A stretch of DNA of 64,000 nt from Neodontobutis hainanensis. Lineage: Eukaryota > Chordata > Actinopteri > Gobiiformes > Odontobutidae. The DNA lies in assembly GCA_024349245.1 (NCBI GenBank), contig JALDNG010000757.1:1-64000 (forward strand), in the 5' to 3' direction. The notes below the pieces were generated by a model, which did no database searches, was not told where the DNA came from, and worked only from the letters and a program-made list of their open reading frames with translations. Of this stretch, positions 34,783 to 47,266 are shown piece by piece. The first letter of the stretch is position 1. Each line of letters opens with the position of its first letter. The position numbers and the translations under genes were made by a program.

Positions 34783-37700
34783 GGAGACAAGAGGAGGTAA
34801 CGGGGAGGGAGAAGAGAGGAAGCAGAGGCCACAGAAAGTCCAGAGGAGGCAGAGAGTCCAGAGGAGGCAAAGGCCACAAAGAGACCAGAAGAGGAGAAGG
34901 AGTCAGAGAGACCAGAAAAGGTAGATGCCACAGAGAGACTAGAGGAGACAGAGAAGGCAAAGACACTAGAGGAGGGCAGAGGCCAGAGAGAGACCAGAGG
35001 AGGCAGAGGCCAAAGAGAGACCAGTGGAGGCAGATGCAACAGAGAGACCAGTGGAGGCAGAGGAGACAGAGTGACCAGAGGAGGCAGAGGCCACAGAGAG
35101 AGCAGAGGAGGCAGAGGAGACAGAGAGACCAGAGGAGGCAGAGGCCACAGAGAGACTAGAGGAGACAGAGAAGGCAAAGACACTAGAGGAGGGCAGAGGC
35201 CAGAGAGAGACCAGTGGAGGCAGATGCAACAGAGAGACCAGTGGAGGCAGAGGAGACAGAGTGACCAGAGGAGGCAGAGGCCACAGAGAGAACAGAGGAG
35301 GCAGAGGACACAGACAGACCAAAGGAGGCAGAGGCCAAAGAGAGACCAGAGGAGGCAGAGGAGGCAGAGAGACCAGAGGAGGCAGAAGAGACAGAGAGAA
35401 CAGAAGAGGCAGAGGCAACAGAGAGACCAGAGCAGATAGAGAACACGGAGAGACTAGAGGAGACAGAGAAGGCAGTGAGACTAGAAGTGGCAGAGGCCAG
35501 AGAGAGACTAGAGGAGGCAGAGGCCACAAAGAGAGCAGTGGAAGCAGAGGCCAAAAAGAGACCAGTGGATGCAGAGGAGACAGATGGACCAGAGGAGGAA
35601 GAGGCCACAGAGAGGGCAGAGGAGGTAGAGGACACAGACAGACCAGAGGAGGCAGAGGACACAGAGAGACCAGAGGAGGCAGAGGAGGTAGAGGACACAG
35701 ACAGACCAGAGGAGGCAGAGGCCACAGAGAGACCAGAGGAGGCAGAGAGACCAGAGGAGGCAGAGGAGACAGAGAGACCAGAGGAGGCAGAGGCCACAAA
35801 GAGGCGAGAGGAAGTAGAGGAGGCAGAGAGGCCAGAGGAGGCAGAGGCAACAGAAAGACCAAAGGAGGCAGATAGTCCAGAGAAGGCAGAGGCCACAGAG
35901 AGACTAGAGGAGGCAGAGTAGGCAGAGAGACCAGAAAAGGCAGATGCCAGTAAGAGACCAGAGGCCACAGAGAGATCCAGAGAAGGCAGAGGCCAAAGAC
36001 TGACCAGAGGAGGTAGAGGACACAGAGAGACCAGAGGAGGCAGAGGACACGAAGAGACCAGAGGAGGCAGAGGCAACAGAGAGACCAGAGGAGATAGAGG
36101 AGACAGAGAGAGCAGAGGAGCCAGAGGCCACAGAGAGAGCAGAGGAGGCAGAGGAGACAGACATACCAGAGGAGGCAGAGGCCACAGAGAGATCAGAGGA
36201 GGCAGAGGAGGCAGAGGAGGCAGAGAGACCAGAGGAGGCAGAGGAGACAGAGAGAGCAGAAAAGGCAGAGGCCACATAGAGACAAGAGGAAGTAGAGGAC
36301 ACAGACAGACCAGAGGAGGTGGGGGCCACAGAGAGACTAGAGGAGGCAGAGGAGACAGAGAGACCAGAGGAGGTAGAGGCCACAGAGAGACGAGAGGAAG
36401 CAGAGGAGGCAGAGAGACCAGAGGAGGCAGAGGCCACAGAAAGACCAGGGAGGCAAGGAGAGTCTAGAGGAGGCAGAGGCCACAGAGAGACCAGGGGAGG
36501 CAGAGGAGGCAGAGAGACCAGAAAAGGCAGATGCCTCAGAGAGACCAGAGTATGCAGCGGCCAGAGAGAGACCAGAGAAGGCAGAGGCCACAGAGAGACC
36601 AGAGGAGGCTGAGGCCACAGAGAGACTAGAGGAGGCAGAGAGACAGAGAGACCAGAGGAGGCATTTAGAGCAGAGGAGGCAGAGGAGGGAGAGAGACCAG
36701 AGGAGGCAGAGTCCACAGAGTGACTAGAGGAGGCAGAGGAGGCAAAGAGACCCGAGGAGGCAGAGGACACAGAGAGACTAGAGGAGGCAGAGGCCACAGA
36801 GAATCCAGGGTAGGCATAGGCTACAGAGAGACCAGAGGATTGCAGAGGTCACAGAGAGACCAGTGGAGGTAGAGAGAGCAGAGGAGGCAGAGAAGGCAGA
36901 GAGGCCACAGAGAAACCAGAGGAGGCAGAGGACACAGACAGACCAGAGGAGGCAGAGAGAGCATAGGAGGCAGAGAAGGCAGAGAGACCAGTGGAGGCAG
37001 CGGAGACAGAGAGACCAGAGGAGGCAGAGGCCATAGAGAGACTAGAGGAGGCCGAGGCCATAGAGACCAGAGGAGGCAGAGAGAGAGAGACGAGAGGAGG
37101 CAGTTAGAGCAGAGGAGGCAGAGGAGGCAGAGAGACCAGAGGAGGCAGAGGCCACAGAGTGACTAGAGGAGGCAGAGGAGACAAAGAGACCAGAGGAGGC
37201 AGAGGCAATAGAGAGAGCAGTGGAGGCAGAGAGACCAGAGGGGACAGAGGAGGCAGAGAGACAAGAGAAGGCAGAGGTTACAGAGAGAGCAGAGGAGGCA
37301 GGGGCCATAGAGACCAGAGAAGGTAGAGGAGGCAGAGAGACCAGAGGAGTTAGAGGAGAAAGAGAGACCAGAGAAGGCAAAGGAGACAGAGAGACCAGAA
37401 AAGGCAGATGCCTCAGAGAGACCAGAGGAGGCAGATGCCTCAGAGAGACAAGAGGAGGCAGCGGCCAAAGAGAGACCAGAGAAGGCAGAGGCCACAGAGA
37501 GACCAGAGGAGGCAGAGGCCACAGAGAGACCAGAGGAGGCAGAGGAGGCAGAGGACACAGACAGACCAGAGGAGGCAGAGGCCACAGAGAGACCAGAGGA
37601 GGCAGAGAGACCAGAGGAGGCAGAGGAGACAGAGAGACCAGAGGAGGCAGAGGCCACAGAGAGACGAGAGGAGGCAGAGGACACAGACAGACCAGAGGAG

Positions 37701-38236
37701 GCAGAGGCCATAGAGACCAGAGGAGGCAGAGGAGAACGAGACCAGAGGAGGCAGAGGCCCCAGAGACGAGAGGAAACAGAGGAGGCAGAGAGACCAGAGG
37801 AGGCAGAGGCCACTCAAAGACCAGGGAGGCAAGGAGAGTCTAGAGGAGACAGAGGCCACAGAGAGACCAGGAGAGGCAGAGGAGGCAGAGAGACCAGAAA
37901 AGGCAGATGCTTTAGAGATACCAGAGTAGGCAGCGGCCAGAGAGAGACCAGAGAAGGCTGAGGCCACAGATAGACCAGAGGAGGCAGAGAGACAGAGAGC
38001 AGAGGAGGCAGTTAGAGCAGAGGAGGCAGAGGAGGCAGAGAGACCAGAGGAGGCAGAGGCTACAGAGTGACTAGAGGAGGCAGAGGAGACAAAGAGACCC
38101 ATGGAGGCAGAGGCAACAAAGAGACCAGAGGAGGCAGAGGCAATAGAAAGACTAGTGGAGGCAGAGAGACCAGAGGAGGCAGAGGAGACAGAGAGACCAG
38201 AGGAGGCAGAGGCCACAGAGAGACGAGAGAAGGCAG
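34783..38236 (+). repeat. Satellite B, 3.4-kb tract
   Basis: 27-bp family with variants GAGGACACAGACAGACC and GAGGAGACAGAGAGACC common. Duplicated at 60116-63506. Open in several frames (for example 34966-35862 minus, 35475-35921 plus) with no gene features. Ends at GAGAAGGCAGAG before AATAAATAAAC. Confidence 0.92.
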
Positions 38237-38792
38237 AGAATAAATAAACAACTTACATTATTTCCGTTTTATATATTATCTGAGCCTGAACAATGTTTTA
38301 TTTTGAAAAATGACCGGATTCCCTCTATTACATTCGTCTACTCACTCTTGATGCTTGTCCCGGTCATGTGATACGTAGCCGCTAAAATGAAACCCCAAAG
38401 CTAACGTTAGCAAAATGAGAAAAAAACTAACGTCTTTGTAAAGTTTCTTCTCAAAAGCAGAAAAGACCCAGTGAGGAGACAGAAGAAGAGCATACTAATT
38501 CCAAGAGAAAGTAAGTGACATTTAACAGACAATACCAAGAGTCCTACTTAAAATATAAATTTATAGACAGGTGATTCTGCAGAATATCACGGCCGGCTCT
38601 AATGAGGCAATGAAGCCTTCAAAACTGCTTAATAAACTGCACGTGTATTAATATATTTAGAAAATATTACAGTTCTTATAGCTTGTCTGATTTTATTTTG
38701 TGTATTTATTCGCCACACTTTAAAGGCCGGTCCGTGAAAATATTGTCTGACATTGAACTGGTCCGTGGCACATAAAAGGTTGGGGACCGCTG
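38237..38792. mobile_element. hAT-like DNA transposon fragment, left end missing
   Basis: The right end reads GGTTGGGGACCGCTG (38778-38792), preceded by GGTCCGTGGCACATAAAAGG and GGCCGGTCCGTGAAAATATT. The inverse, CAGCGGTCCCCAACC, is a terminus I associate with vertebrate hAT-type elements. Upstream (38385-38510) an exon-like stretch encodes a Lys/Glu-rich segment (QKRPSEETEEEHTNSKRK) followed by GTAAGT-like sequence, resembling a transposase 5' exon. No matching left terminus was found; the fragment begins at the satellite B junction. Family assignment is from memory of the terminus only. Confidence 0.5.
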
Positions 38793-39820
38793 CTCTATAC
38801 CATCGAGCCCCAGGCAGCCACATGAACATTACTCGACAGTTCAGCACGCTGTTTCCACACCCACCCCAACTCTTTCGTTGTCGCCATGACAGCGCGCACG
38901 CTGCATACCAGACACGCTGGCAGTGAACTTTTAGATGCGCTTTGCAATTTGAAAAATGGAGTCTGAAGCACGGAATACAAGTTCAAGAAGAAACCTGAAG
39001 GTAAGAAACCTAGTTATGTAAAACCCCATTTGTCTAAAATGAAGTTTGATTGATTTTGAACATTGGTGGACTGTCTAAAGGGGGCAAATGTGTCACTTTT
39101 AGGAAACGGTAGCCTTTTAGGTCAAAATATGTGATTGTTTTGCATCGGATTGTATCTTGGCACCTTTTGCATTGTTGTCACCTTGTGATGGTGATGGGTT
39201 TGCACTCCTCTGTCTATACTGAAAAACATTTGGAAGCTTATCATAAAAATGAATGTTGCTTTAAATCGGTCTCTTATCTTTCTTCCTTATTTGATTCAGA
39301 TACTGGTAAAAGGTTTTAGTCCTAAAGGTGTCCCCAACGTTTTTTTCCCTGTGCCTGCCTTGCAAGTTCACCATCCTTCCTTCTCGTTCCGTAAGCCTCT
39401 GGAGTTGTGAGTTAAGACTTTAAACTGTTCCTGTAGGGTTGAGCAACTACAAGTCCTGTTAATCCTATAATTTTATATTATAATTGATTTAAAGTGAATA
39501 TATTGTAATGAAAAATAAAAGTAAATTGTAAGTGGAAGTGCATCTGTCACTTCATATAATGTTCAAAATATTATGTTAAGAATACACATTGGTTGGCCTA
39601 TTCATGAGCATACATAAGCAATTATACATGTTTAGGGGAATAGGGCATTAATAAGATACCATCTAAGGTGCTATGGGCTAGAAATGGGTAAACCACAATC
39701 AGTGAGTCTGCCCGTGGGGTGGGGGCAACGCCGCGCCAGGCAGTGTCCCACATTGTCCCTCAGAAACATACCCCTTGTCCCCCCTTGGGCTTAGTAGCAG
39801 GTGGTCACCCTAACTAGTGC
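38793..39820. other. Unassigned sequence with one exon-like feature
   Basis: About 1 kb of non-satellite DNA. An ATG at 38956 opens 15 codons (MESEARNTSSRRNLK) ending exactly at a GTAAGA donor-like site at 39001. No matching acceptor or downstream coding exon was identified. A 62-codon frame at 39131-39319 has no domain. G/C-runs near 39715-39790 look like another repeat fragment. Nothing else is supportable. Confidence 0.3.
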
Positions 39821-39876
39821 ATCTCTACAGTCTATTCTTCTGCACATTGTCAGTCTGTTCTACTGGACGTTTACAG
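39821..39876 (+). repeat. Satellite A, short forward piece before an inversion
   Basis: Two to three units in forward orientation (CTACAGTCTATTCTTCTGCA, then GTCAGTCTGTTCTACTGG) ending at TTTACAGTCTGTAGACC, where the orientation flips. Confidence 0.8.
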
Positions 39877-40213
39877 TCTGTAGACCTGCAGTAGAACAGA
39901 CCGTAGATGAGCAGTAAAACAGACTATAGATTTGCATTAGAACAGACTTTAGAAGTGCAGTAGTAGAGACTGTACACATGTAGTAGAACAGACTGTAGAG
40001 GTGCAGTAGAACAGACTGTAGATGAGCAGTAGTACAGACTGTAGACTTACATTAGAACAGACTGTAGATGTGCATTAGAACAGACTGTAGACGTGCAGTA
40101 GAACAGACTGTAGATGAGCAGTAGTACAGACTGTAGGCTTGCATTAGAACAGACAGTAGATGTACATTAGAACAGACTGTAGATGTGCAGTAAAACAGAC
40201 TGTAGACGTGCAG
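39877..40213 (-). repeat. Satellite A, inverted tract
   Basis: About 15 inverted units. Closely matches 14776-14990 and 43260-43410. Contains the intact sequence ATTAGAACAGACAGTAGATG (about 40143-40162), equivalent to the LINE insertion site at 44689. Junction with satellite B at GTGGGACGAGACTGAGAGAG. Confidence 0.88.
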
Positions 40214-43084
40214 TGGGACGAGACTGAGAGAGCAGAGGAGCCAGAGGCCACAGAGAGAGCAGAGGAGGCAGAGGAGACAGAGATACCAGAGGAGGCAGAA
40301 GCCACAGAGAGATCAGAGGAGGCAGAGGAGGCAGAGGAGGCAGAGAGACCAGAGGAGGCAGAGGAGACAGAGAGACCAGAAAAGGCAGAGGCCACAGAGA
40401 CAAGAGGAAGTAGAGGACACAGACAGACCAGAGGAGGCAGAGGCCACAGAGAGACTAGAGAAGGAAGAGGAGACAGAGAGACCAGAGGAGGCAGAGGCCA
40501 CAGAGAGATGAGAGGAAGCAGAGGAGGCAGAGAGATGAGAGGAGGCAGAGGCCACAGAAAGACCAGGGGAGGCAAGGAGAGTCTAGAGGAGGCAGAGGCC
40601 ACAGAGAGACCAGAGGAGGCAGAGGAGGCAGAGAGACCAGAAAGGCAGATGCCTCAGAGAGACCAGAGGAGGCAGCGGCCAGAGAGAGAGACCAGAGGAG
40701 GCAGAGAGACAGAGAGACCAGAGGAGGCAGTTAGAGCAGAGGAGGCAGAGGAGGGAGAGAGACCAGAGGAGGCAGAGGCCACAGAGTGACTAGAGGAGAC
40801 AGAGGAGACAAAGAGATCTGAGGACGCAGAGGACACAGAGAGACTAGAGGAGGCAGAGGCCACAGAGAATCCAGGTAGGCATAGGCTACAGAGAGACCAG
40901 AGGATTGCAGAGGTCACAGAGAGACCAGTGGAGGTAGAGAGTGCAGAGGAGGCAGAGAAGGCAGAGAGACCATTGGAGGCAGAGGAGACAGAGAGACCAG
41001 AGGAGGCAACGGGGCAGAGAGGCCACAGGAGGCAGAGGCCACAGATAGAGACCAGAGGAGGCAGAGGACACAGACAGACCAGAGGAGTCAGAGAGAGCAT
41101 ACAGCAGAGAAGGCAGAGAGACTAGTGGAGGCAGAGGAGACAGAGAGACCAGAGGAGGCAGAGGCCATAGAGAGACCAGAGGAGGCCGAGGCCATAGAGA
41201 GACCAGTGGAGGCAGAGAGAGAGAGACCAGAGGAGGCAGTTAGAGCAGAGGAGGCAGAGGAGGCAGAGAGACCAGAGGAGGCAGAGGCCACAGAGTGACT
41301 AGAGGAGGCAGAGGAGACAAAGAGACCAGAGGAGGCAGAGTCAATAGAGAGAGCAGTGGAGGCAGAGAGACAAGAGAAGGCAGAGGTTACAGAGAGAGCA
41401 GAGGAGGCACCATAGAGAGACCAGAGAAGGTAGAGGAGGCAGAGAGATCAGAGGAGTTAGAGGAGAAAGAGAGACCAGAGAAGGCAAAGGAGACAGAGAA
41501 ACCAGAAAAGGCAGATGCCTCAGAGAGACCAGAGGAGGCAGATGCCTCAGAGAGACAAGAGGAGGCAGCGGCCAAAGAGTGACCAGAGAAGGCAGAGGCC
41601 ACAGAGAGACCAGAGGAGGCAGAGGCCACAGAGAGACCAGAGGAGGCAGAGGACACAGACAGACCAGAGGAGGCAGAGGCCACAGAGAGACCAGAGGAGG
41701 CAGAGAGACCAGAGTAGGCAGAGGAGACAGAGAGATCAGAGGAGGCAGAGGCCACAGAGAGACCAGAGGAGGCAGAGGACACAGACAGACCAGAGGAGGC
41801 AGAGGCCACAGAGAGACCAGAGGAGGCAGAGGAGACAGAGAGACCAGAGGAGGCAGAGGCCCCAGAGAGACGAAAACAGAGGAGGCAGAGAGACCAGAGG
41901 AGGCAGAGGCCACAGAAAGACCAGGGGAGGCAAGGAGAGTCTAGAGGAGACAGAGGCCACAGAGAGACCATGAGGCAGAGGAGGCAGAGAGACCAGAAAA
42001 GGCAGATGCTTTAGAGAGACCAGAGCAGGCAGCGGCCAGAGAGAGACCAGAGAAGGCTGAGGCCACAGAGAGACCAGAGGAGGCAGAGAGACAGAGAGAG
42101 CAGAGGAGGCAGTTAGAGCTGAGGAGGCAGAGGAGGCAGAGAGACCAGAGGAGGCAGAGGCTACAGAGTGACTAGAGGAGGCAGAGGAGACAAAGAGACC
42201 CAAGGAGGCAGAGGCAACAGAGAGACCAGAGGAGGCAGAGGCAATAGAGAGACCAGTGGAGGCAGAGAGACCAGAGGAGGCAGAGGAGACAGAGAGACCA
42301 GAGGAGGCAGAGGCCACAGAGAGACGAGAGAAGGCAGAGGCCACAGAGAGACGAGAGTAAGCAGAAGAGGCAGAGAGATTAGAGGAGGAAGAGACCACAG
42401 AAAGACCAGAAGAGGCAGAGAGTCCAGAGGATTAGAACAGGCCAGAGGAGGCAGAGGCCACAAAAGACCAGAGGAGGCAGAGGCCACAGAGAGTTCAGAG
42501 GAGGCAGAGGCCACAGAGAGTTCAGAGGAGGCAGAGGAGACAGAGAGACCAGAGGAGACAGAGGCCACAGAGAGACCAGAAGAGGCAGAGAGTCCAGAGG
42601 ATGCAGAGGCCATAGAGATGCCAGACGAGGCAGAGGCCACAGAGAGTTCAGAGGAGGCAGAGGAGACAGAGAGACCAGAGGAGGCAGAGGCCACAGAGGG
42701 ACGAGCGGAAGCAGAGGCAATAGAGAGGCCAGTGGAGGCAGAGAGACCAGAGGGGGCATAGGAGGCAGACAGACAATAGAAGGCAGAGGCCAGAGAGAGA
42801 CCAGAGGAGGCAGAGGCCACAGAGAGACCAGAGGAGGCAGAGGAGACAGAGAGACCAGAGGAGACAGAGGCCACCAAGAGTTCAGAAGAATCAGAAAGAC
42901 AGAGAGACCAGAGGAGGCAGAGAGAGACTAGAGGATGCAGAGAAGGCAGAGAGACCAGAGGAGACAGAGGCCACAGAGAGACCTGAGGAGGCAGAGGAAT
43001 AGAGAGACAAGAGGAGGCAGAGGCCAAAGAGTGACTAGAAGAGGCAGAGGCCACAGAGAGACGAGAGGAGGCAGAGGAGGTAGA
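40214..43084 (+). repeat. Satellite B, 2.9-kb tract
   Basis: 27-bp family closely related to 36.1-38.2 kb and 61.4-64.0 kb. Includes the landmarks GATTGCAGAGGTCACAGAG (about 40901) and, near its end, GAGGCCACCAAGAG. Ends at GAGGTAGAAATGCAGTAG. Open frames in several registers, none called. Confidence 0.92.
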
Positions 43085-44688
43085 AATGCAGTAGTACAGA
43101 CTGTAGACGAGCATTAGAAGAGAGTGTAGATGTGCATTAGAACAGACTTTAGAAGTGCAGTAGTAGAGACTGTAGATGTGTAGTAGAACAGACTGTAGAC
43201 GCAGTGGACGAGACTGTAGTAGAGCAGTAGTACAGACTGTAAACTGGCATTAGAACAGACTGTAGATGTGCATTAGAACAGACTGTAGACGTGCAGTAGA
43301 ACAGACTGTAGATGAGCAGTAGTACAGACTGTAGGCTTGCATTAGAACAGACAGTAGATGTACATTAGAACAGACTGTAGATGTGCAGTAAAACAGACTG
43401 TAGACGTGCAGTGGATGAGACTGTAGTAGAGCAGTAGTACATACTGTAAACTGGCATTAGAACAGACTGTAACGGTGCAGGTGAACAGACAGTAGACGTG
43501 CAGTTGAGCAGACTTCAGAGCAGCAGTAGTACAGACTCTAGATTGGCTTTAGAACTGACTATAGACGAGCATTAGAACAGGCTATAAACGCCCAGTAGAA
43601 CAGACTCTATAAAAGTATTAGAAAACACTCTAGATATGCTTTATAACAAAATGTAGAGGTGCAGTAGTTCCGACTGTAGACGAACATTAGAACAGACTGT
43701 ATATGAGTATTAGAAAACACTCTAAACATGCTTTAGAACAGACTGTAGAGGTGCAGTAATACAGACTGTAGATGAGAATTAGAAAAGACTGTAAACGTCA
43801 GTAGAACAGACTGACAATATGCAGAAGAATAGACTGTAGAGATGCAGTAGTACAGACTGTAGACAAGCATTAGAACAGACTGTATATGAGTATTAGAAAA
43901 CACTCTAGACATGCTTTAGAACAGACTGTAGAGCTGCAGTAGTTCAGACTGTAGACGAGTATTAGAACAGACTCTATATGAGTTTTAGAAAACACTCTGC
44001 ACATGCTTTAGAACAGATTGTAAAAGGTGCAGTATTTCTGACTGTAGACATGCATTAGAACAGACTGTATATGAGTATTAGAAAACACTCGAGACATGCT
44101 TTAGAACAGACTGTAGATGAGCAATAATACAGACTGTAGACTTGCATTAGAACAGACTGTAGATGTGCAGTAGAACAGACTGTAGACGTTTATTAGAACA
44201 GACTGTAGACCTGCAAAAGAACAGACCGTAGATGAGTAGTAAAACAGACTATAGACTTGCATTAGAACAGACTGTAAAACTGACTGTAGACGAGCATTAG
44301 AACAGACTTTAAACATCCAGTAGAACAGACTGACAATGTGCAGAAGAATAGACTGTAGAAATGCAGTAGTACAGACTGTAGACGAAGAGAGTGTAGATGT
44401 GCACTAGAACAGACTTTAGAAGTGCAGTAGTAGAGACTGTAGATGTGTAGTAGAACAGACTGTAGACATGCAGTGGACGAGACTGTAGTTGAGCAGTAGT
44501 ACAGACTGTAAACTGGCATTAGAACAGACTGTAGAGGTGCAGGTGAACAGACAGTAAATGAGCAATAGTACAGACTGTAGACTTACATTAGAACAGACTG
44601 TAGATGTGCATTAGAACAGACTGTAGACGTGCAGTAGAACAGACTGTAGATGAGCAGTAGTACAGACTGTAGGCTTGCATTAGAACAG
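43085..44688 (-). repeat. Satellite A tract left of the LINE
   Basis: About 70 inverted units, closely related in order to 14763-15943. Includes an intact paralogue of the LINE target (43341-43360). The last unit, ATTAGAACAG, is split by the LINE tail at 44689. Confidence 0.9.
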
Positions 44689-44706
44689 TTCAAGTTCAAG
44701 TTCAAG
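44689..44706 (-). repeat. LINE 3' terminal hexamer repeat
   Basis: Three perfect TTCAAG copies on the + strand at the 3' end of the LINE. CR1/L2-like LINEs often end in short simple repeats, used in target-primed reverse transcription. Confidence 0.75.
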
Positions 44707-44920
44707 TTTGTTTATTCGTCTCCTTGGGAGAAATTTGGTTTAGAGACAGGGTACTGCTGCATAGACAGACATATAAAAACATATAAACAACATAAAACAT
44801 AAACATCCAACAAAGGAGAGGGTACATAACTGGCAACCAGATGGGACCAAAGTGCAAGAGGATCAAAGCTTCAATACTTGAAGTACATTGCAATTACAGT
44901 TACACATTTAAAGTGGCATG

Positions 44921-45047
44921 CACAGTAAAGTGCTAGTGCATGTTAAAGTGCGATACACAGTAAAGTGCTAGTGCATGTTAAAGTGCGATACACAGTAAAG
45001 TGCTAGTGCATGTTAAAGTGCGATACACAGTAAAGTGCTAGTGCATG
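44921..45047 (-). repeat. 35-bp tandem repeat in the LINE 3' UTR
   Basis: Starts at 44921, 44956, 44991 and 45026 (last copy partial). Each unit joins CACAGTAAAGTGCTAGTGCA to TGTTAAAGTGCGATA. Copies are essentially identical, implying recent expansion. Confidence 0.88.
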
Positions 45048-45164
45048 AATGGGATGCACAATACAGTACTGATACACATTCGAACACACACTAGAAATGC
45101 TATACATATTTAAAATTACTGATACGAATTTGCTGGTACATGTTACAGTTCTGATAAAAACCTC

Positions 45165-46860
45165 CTACATTTGCTCATTAATGAGCTTAATTGACACTGG
45201 GACAAAAGAGTGTTTGAACCTGTTGTATTTACATAAGGAGACCCTGTATCTTCTCCTGAGGGCATCTAGTATTCGCTGCACAAAACATGGGAACTGTCAT
45301 TTAGAATGTTTTTGCCTGAGTACGGACAGCGTCGTTGAACAGTTCTTAGGGGTTGAGGGGGTGACCCATAATCCTGCCCGCTACTCTGACCAGGTTGAGA
45401 ATCTGTGATTTAAGTTTAACACTCAGATTACAAAACCAACTGGTGATACCATACCGTAAAATAGACTCTATTGCTGCCCTATAAAAATTAACATTATGTT
45501 TTTACTGACACCAAACAACCGCAGTCTGTAAAAGTGGAGACGCTGATGAATTCTGGCGCACACAGTGGCTACTTGTGTCTGCCAGCTCAGGTCACTATCA
45601 ATGTGAATGCCTAGGTACTTGCATGAATTTTGTTGAGTAATGTTATTGCCATGTATCGTCACAGGGCTTCGATCACCAATTGATTTGGGATCAAAGAGCA
45701 TTTCTACAGTCTTACAGGTGTTAATCTGTAGTTTATGATTATCGCACCATTCCACAAACCTGTCCACAGCATCTTTGTGAATGGATGAGTCAGAGTTCTT
45801 TGTGAGCAGACTAAGAACAGCTGTATCATCCGAAAACTTCACCACATATTGATTAGGCTCAGAACTAACACAGTCATTTGTATACAGAATAAACAAAAAT
45901 GGTGAACTGACACATCCCTGAGGGGCACCAGTACTACATATTTCTGTATTTGATAAGGAGGAATTAAACTTCACCTGCTGTGGCCTCTTAGTAAGAAATG
46001 AGTGGTACCACCTGATTAAAAATGGATTTACATTCAGAAGGGCTAATTTTCTTAGGAGAATATGTGGCTGAATTGTCTTAAAAGCAGAGCTAAAATCAAT
46101 AAGGAGCAGTCTAGCATATGCGCCTGGGAATTCAAGGTGCTTCAATGTAAGGTGCATTATAGTTGATATGGCATCACTTGTACTTCGTTTCTTTGTATAT
46201 GCAAACTGATATTTGTCTAATACTGGCTCCACCTCTGAGCGAAGTACATTTAACATAAGTCGTTCCAGGCCCTTAAAAACATTGGAAGTTAATGCAACAG
46301 GTCTATAGTCGTTGTCCTCCTGAGGACATACTTTTTTGGAACTGGAATTATAGTGGACTTTTTCCAGATCTCAGGAACAACATGTTTGTCAATAGAAAGT
46401 TGGAACAGCTGGTGCCATACCGAGACAGTTCCTCTGCAAATGTCTTTAAAAAAAGTGGACATATTGTCTGGCCCGTCGCTTTTCCAGGTGCATTGATTTA
46501 AAAACCTTTGTTACCGCATGTGGATCTATAGAAATCCTGTCCTTCACAGTACAGTTTACATTATCTAAAACATCACAGCAGTCCCTATTGTTGTCAGATT
46601 CAAAACGCATATAAAATTGGTTCAGTGCATTTGCTTTAAAACTCTCATCCTGAGCAAACAGGGGCTTCCTTTTAGCCTCCATGTTTGTCATTCCTCTAAT
46701 TGAGTCCCACAGTTTCTTGGAGTTAAACATGGACAAGTTCTGTTCTGCCCGCTCCTTGTGCTGCAGCCTAGCTGCTCTCATAAGTTTATTTAGCTCTTTT
46801 GAGCTGTTTTGACTCCATCTGTATCACTAAGTTTAAAGGCAGACTTTTCCACTTGATACA
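45165..46860 (-). pseudogene. LINE reverse transcriptase region, frame-disrupted
   Basis: Copies the element's RNA at the nicked target. The longest frame (46256-45468, 262 codons) shows RT box A (LLLIDFSSAFKTI), the GAPQGCVSSPFLF block, catalytic box C as KFSDDTAVL (Ser where Ala is usual; both Asp kept), and the YLGIHID block. Upstream, frame 46781-46446 (111 codons) is the pre-RT region, and NDYRPVALT (RT block 1-2) lies between them in another frame. Downstream of 45468 a shifted frame continues with a typical LINE C-terminal segment (AAIESILRYGITSWF) and reaches RRYRVSLCKYNRFKHSF with a stop at 45165-45167. At least three frameshifts are present, so no active enzyme is encoded as written. 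Confidence 0.85.
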
Positions 46861-47266
46861 CTCCTTAATATCTTTTGTTATGTAAGGTTTATTGTTCGGA
46901 TATATCTTAACAGTTTTCTGTGGAATGATGGAGTCAACACAAAAGGAGATGTAGGCAGTTATGGATTCTGTTGCCCTGTCAATGTCCGCCTCCTAAAAAG
47001 ACATCCCAGTCAGTCAAAAGAAAACATCCTTTCAGTTCTTCAATCTTATCATCCGACCACACCTTTACAGTTCGGATTTCTGGTCTGCTGGACTTAAAAC
47101 TGACCGATATGTAGGTAGCAGATGAATTACATTGTGGTCAGAGTTGGCAAGGGAGGTTTAGCTTTGGTTGTATAAGCATCCCTGACATTTCAATAGCACT
47201 TGTCAAGGATGTTATTTTTCCTGGTGTTGCATTTCACATATTGATAGAAACCAGGTAGACTCTTGT
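46861..47266 (-). pseudogene. LINE segment between endonuclease and RT
   Basis: No frame of 60 codons remains. Short pieces read on the minus strand in different frames look like the inter-domain region of a LINE protein (for example KTVKIYPNNKPYI near 46900). This is decayed coding sequence rather than a separate gene. Confidence 0.55.

Larger units (their letters stand above)
28257..38236. repeat. Segmental duplication, copy 1 (~10 kb)
   Basis: Comprises satellite A, the ~165-bp repeat, a short satellite A tract and satellite B in that order. The same order with near-identical sequence occurs at about 50.9-63.5 kb. Matching points: 33126 with 58494, 34001 with 59369, 35904 with 61220, 37408 with 62674, giving offsets of about 25.37 falling to 25.27 kb. 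Copy 1 stops at 38236 where hAT-related sequence begins, whereas copy 2 continues in satellite B. Confidence 0.88.
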
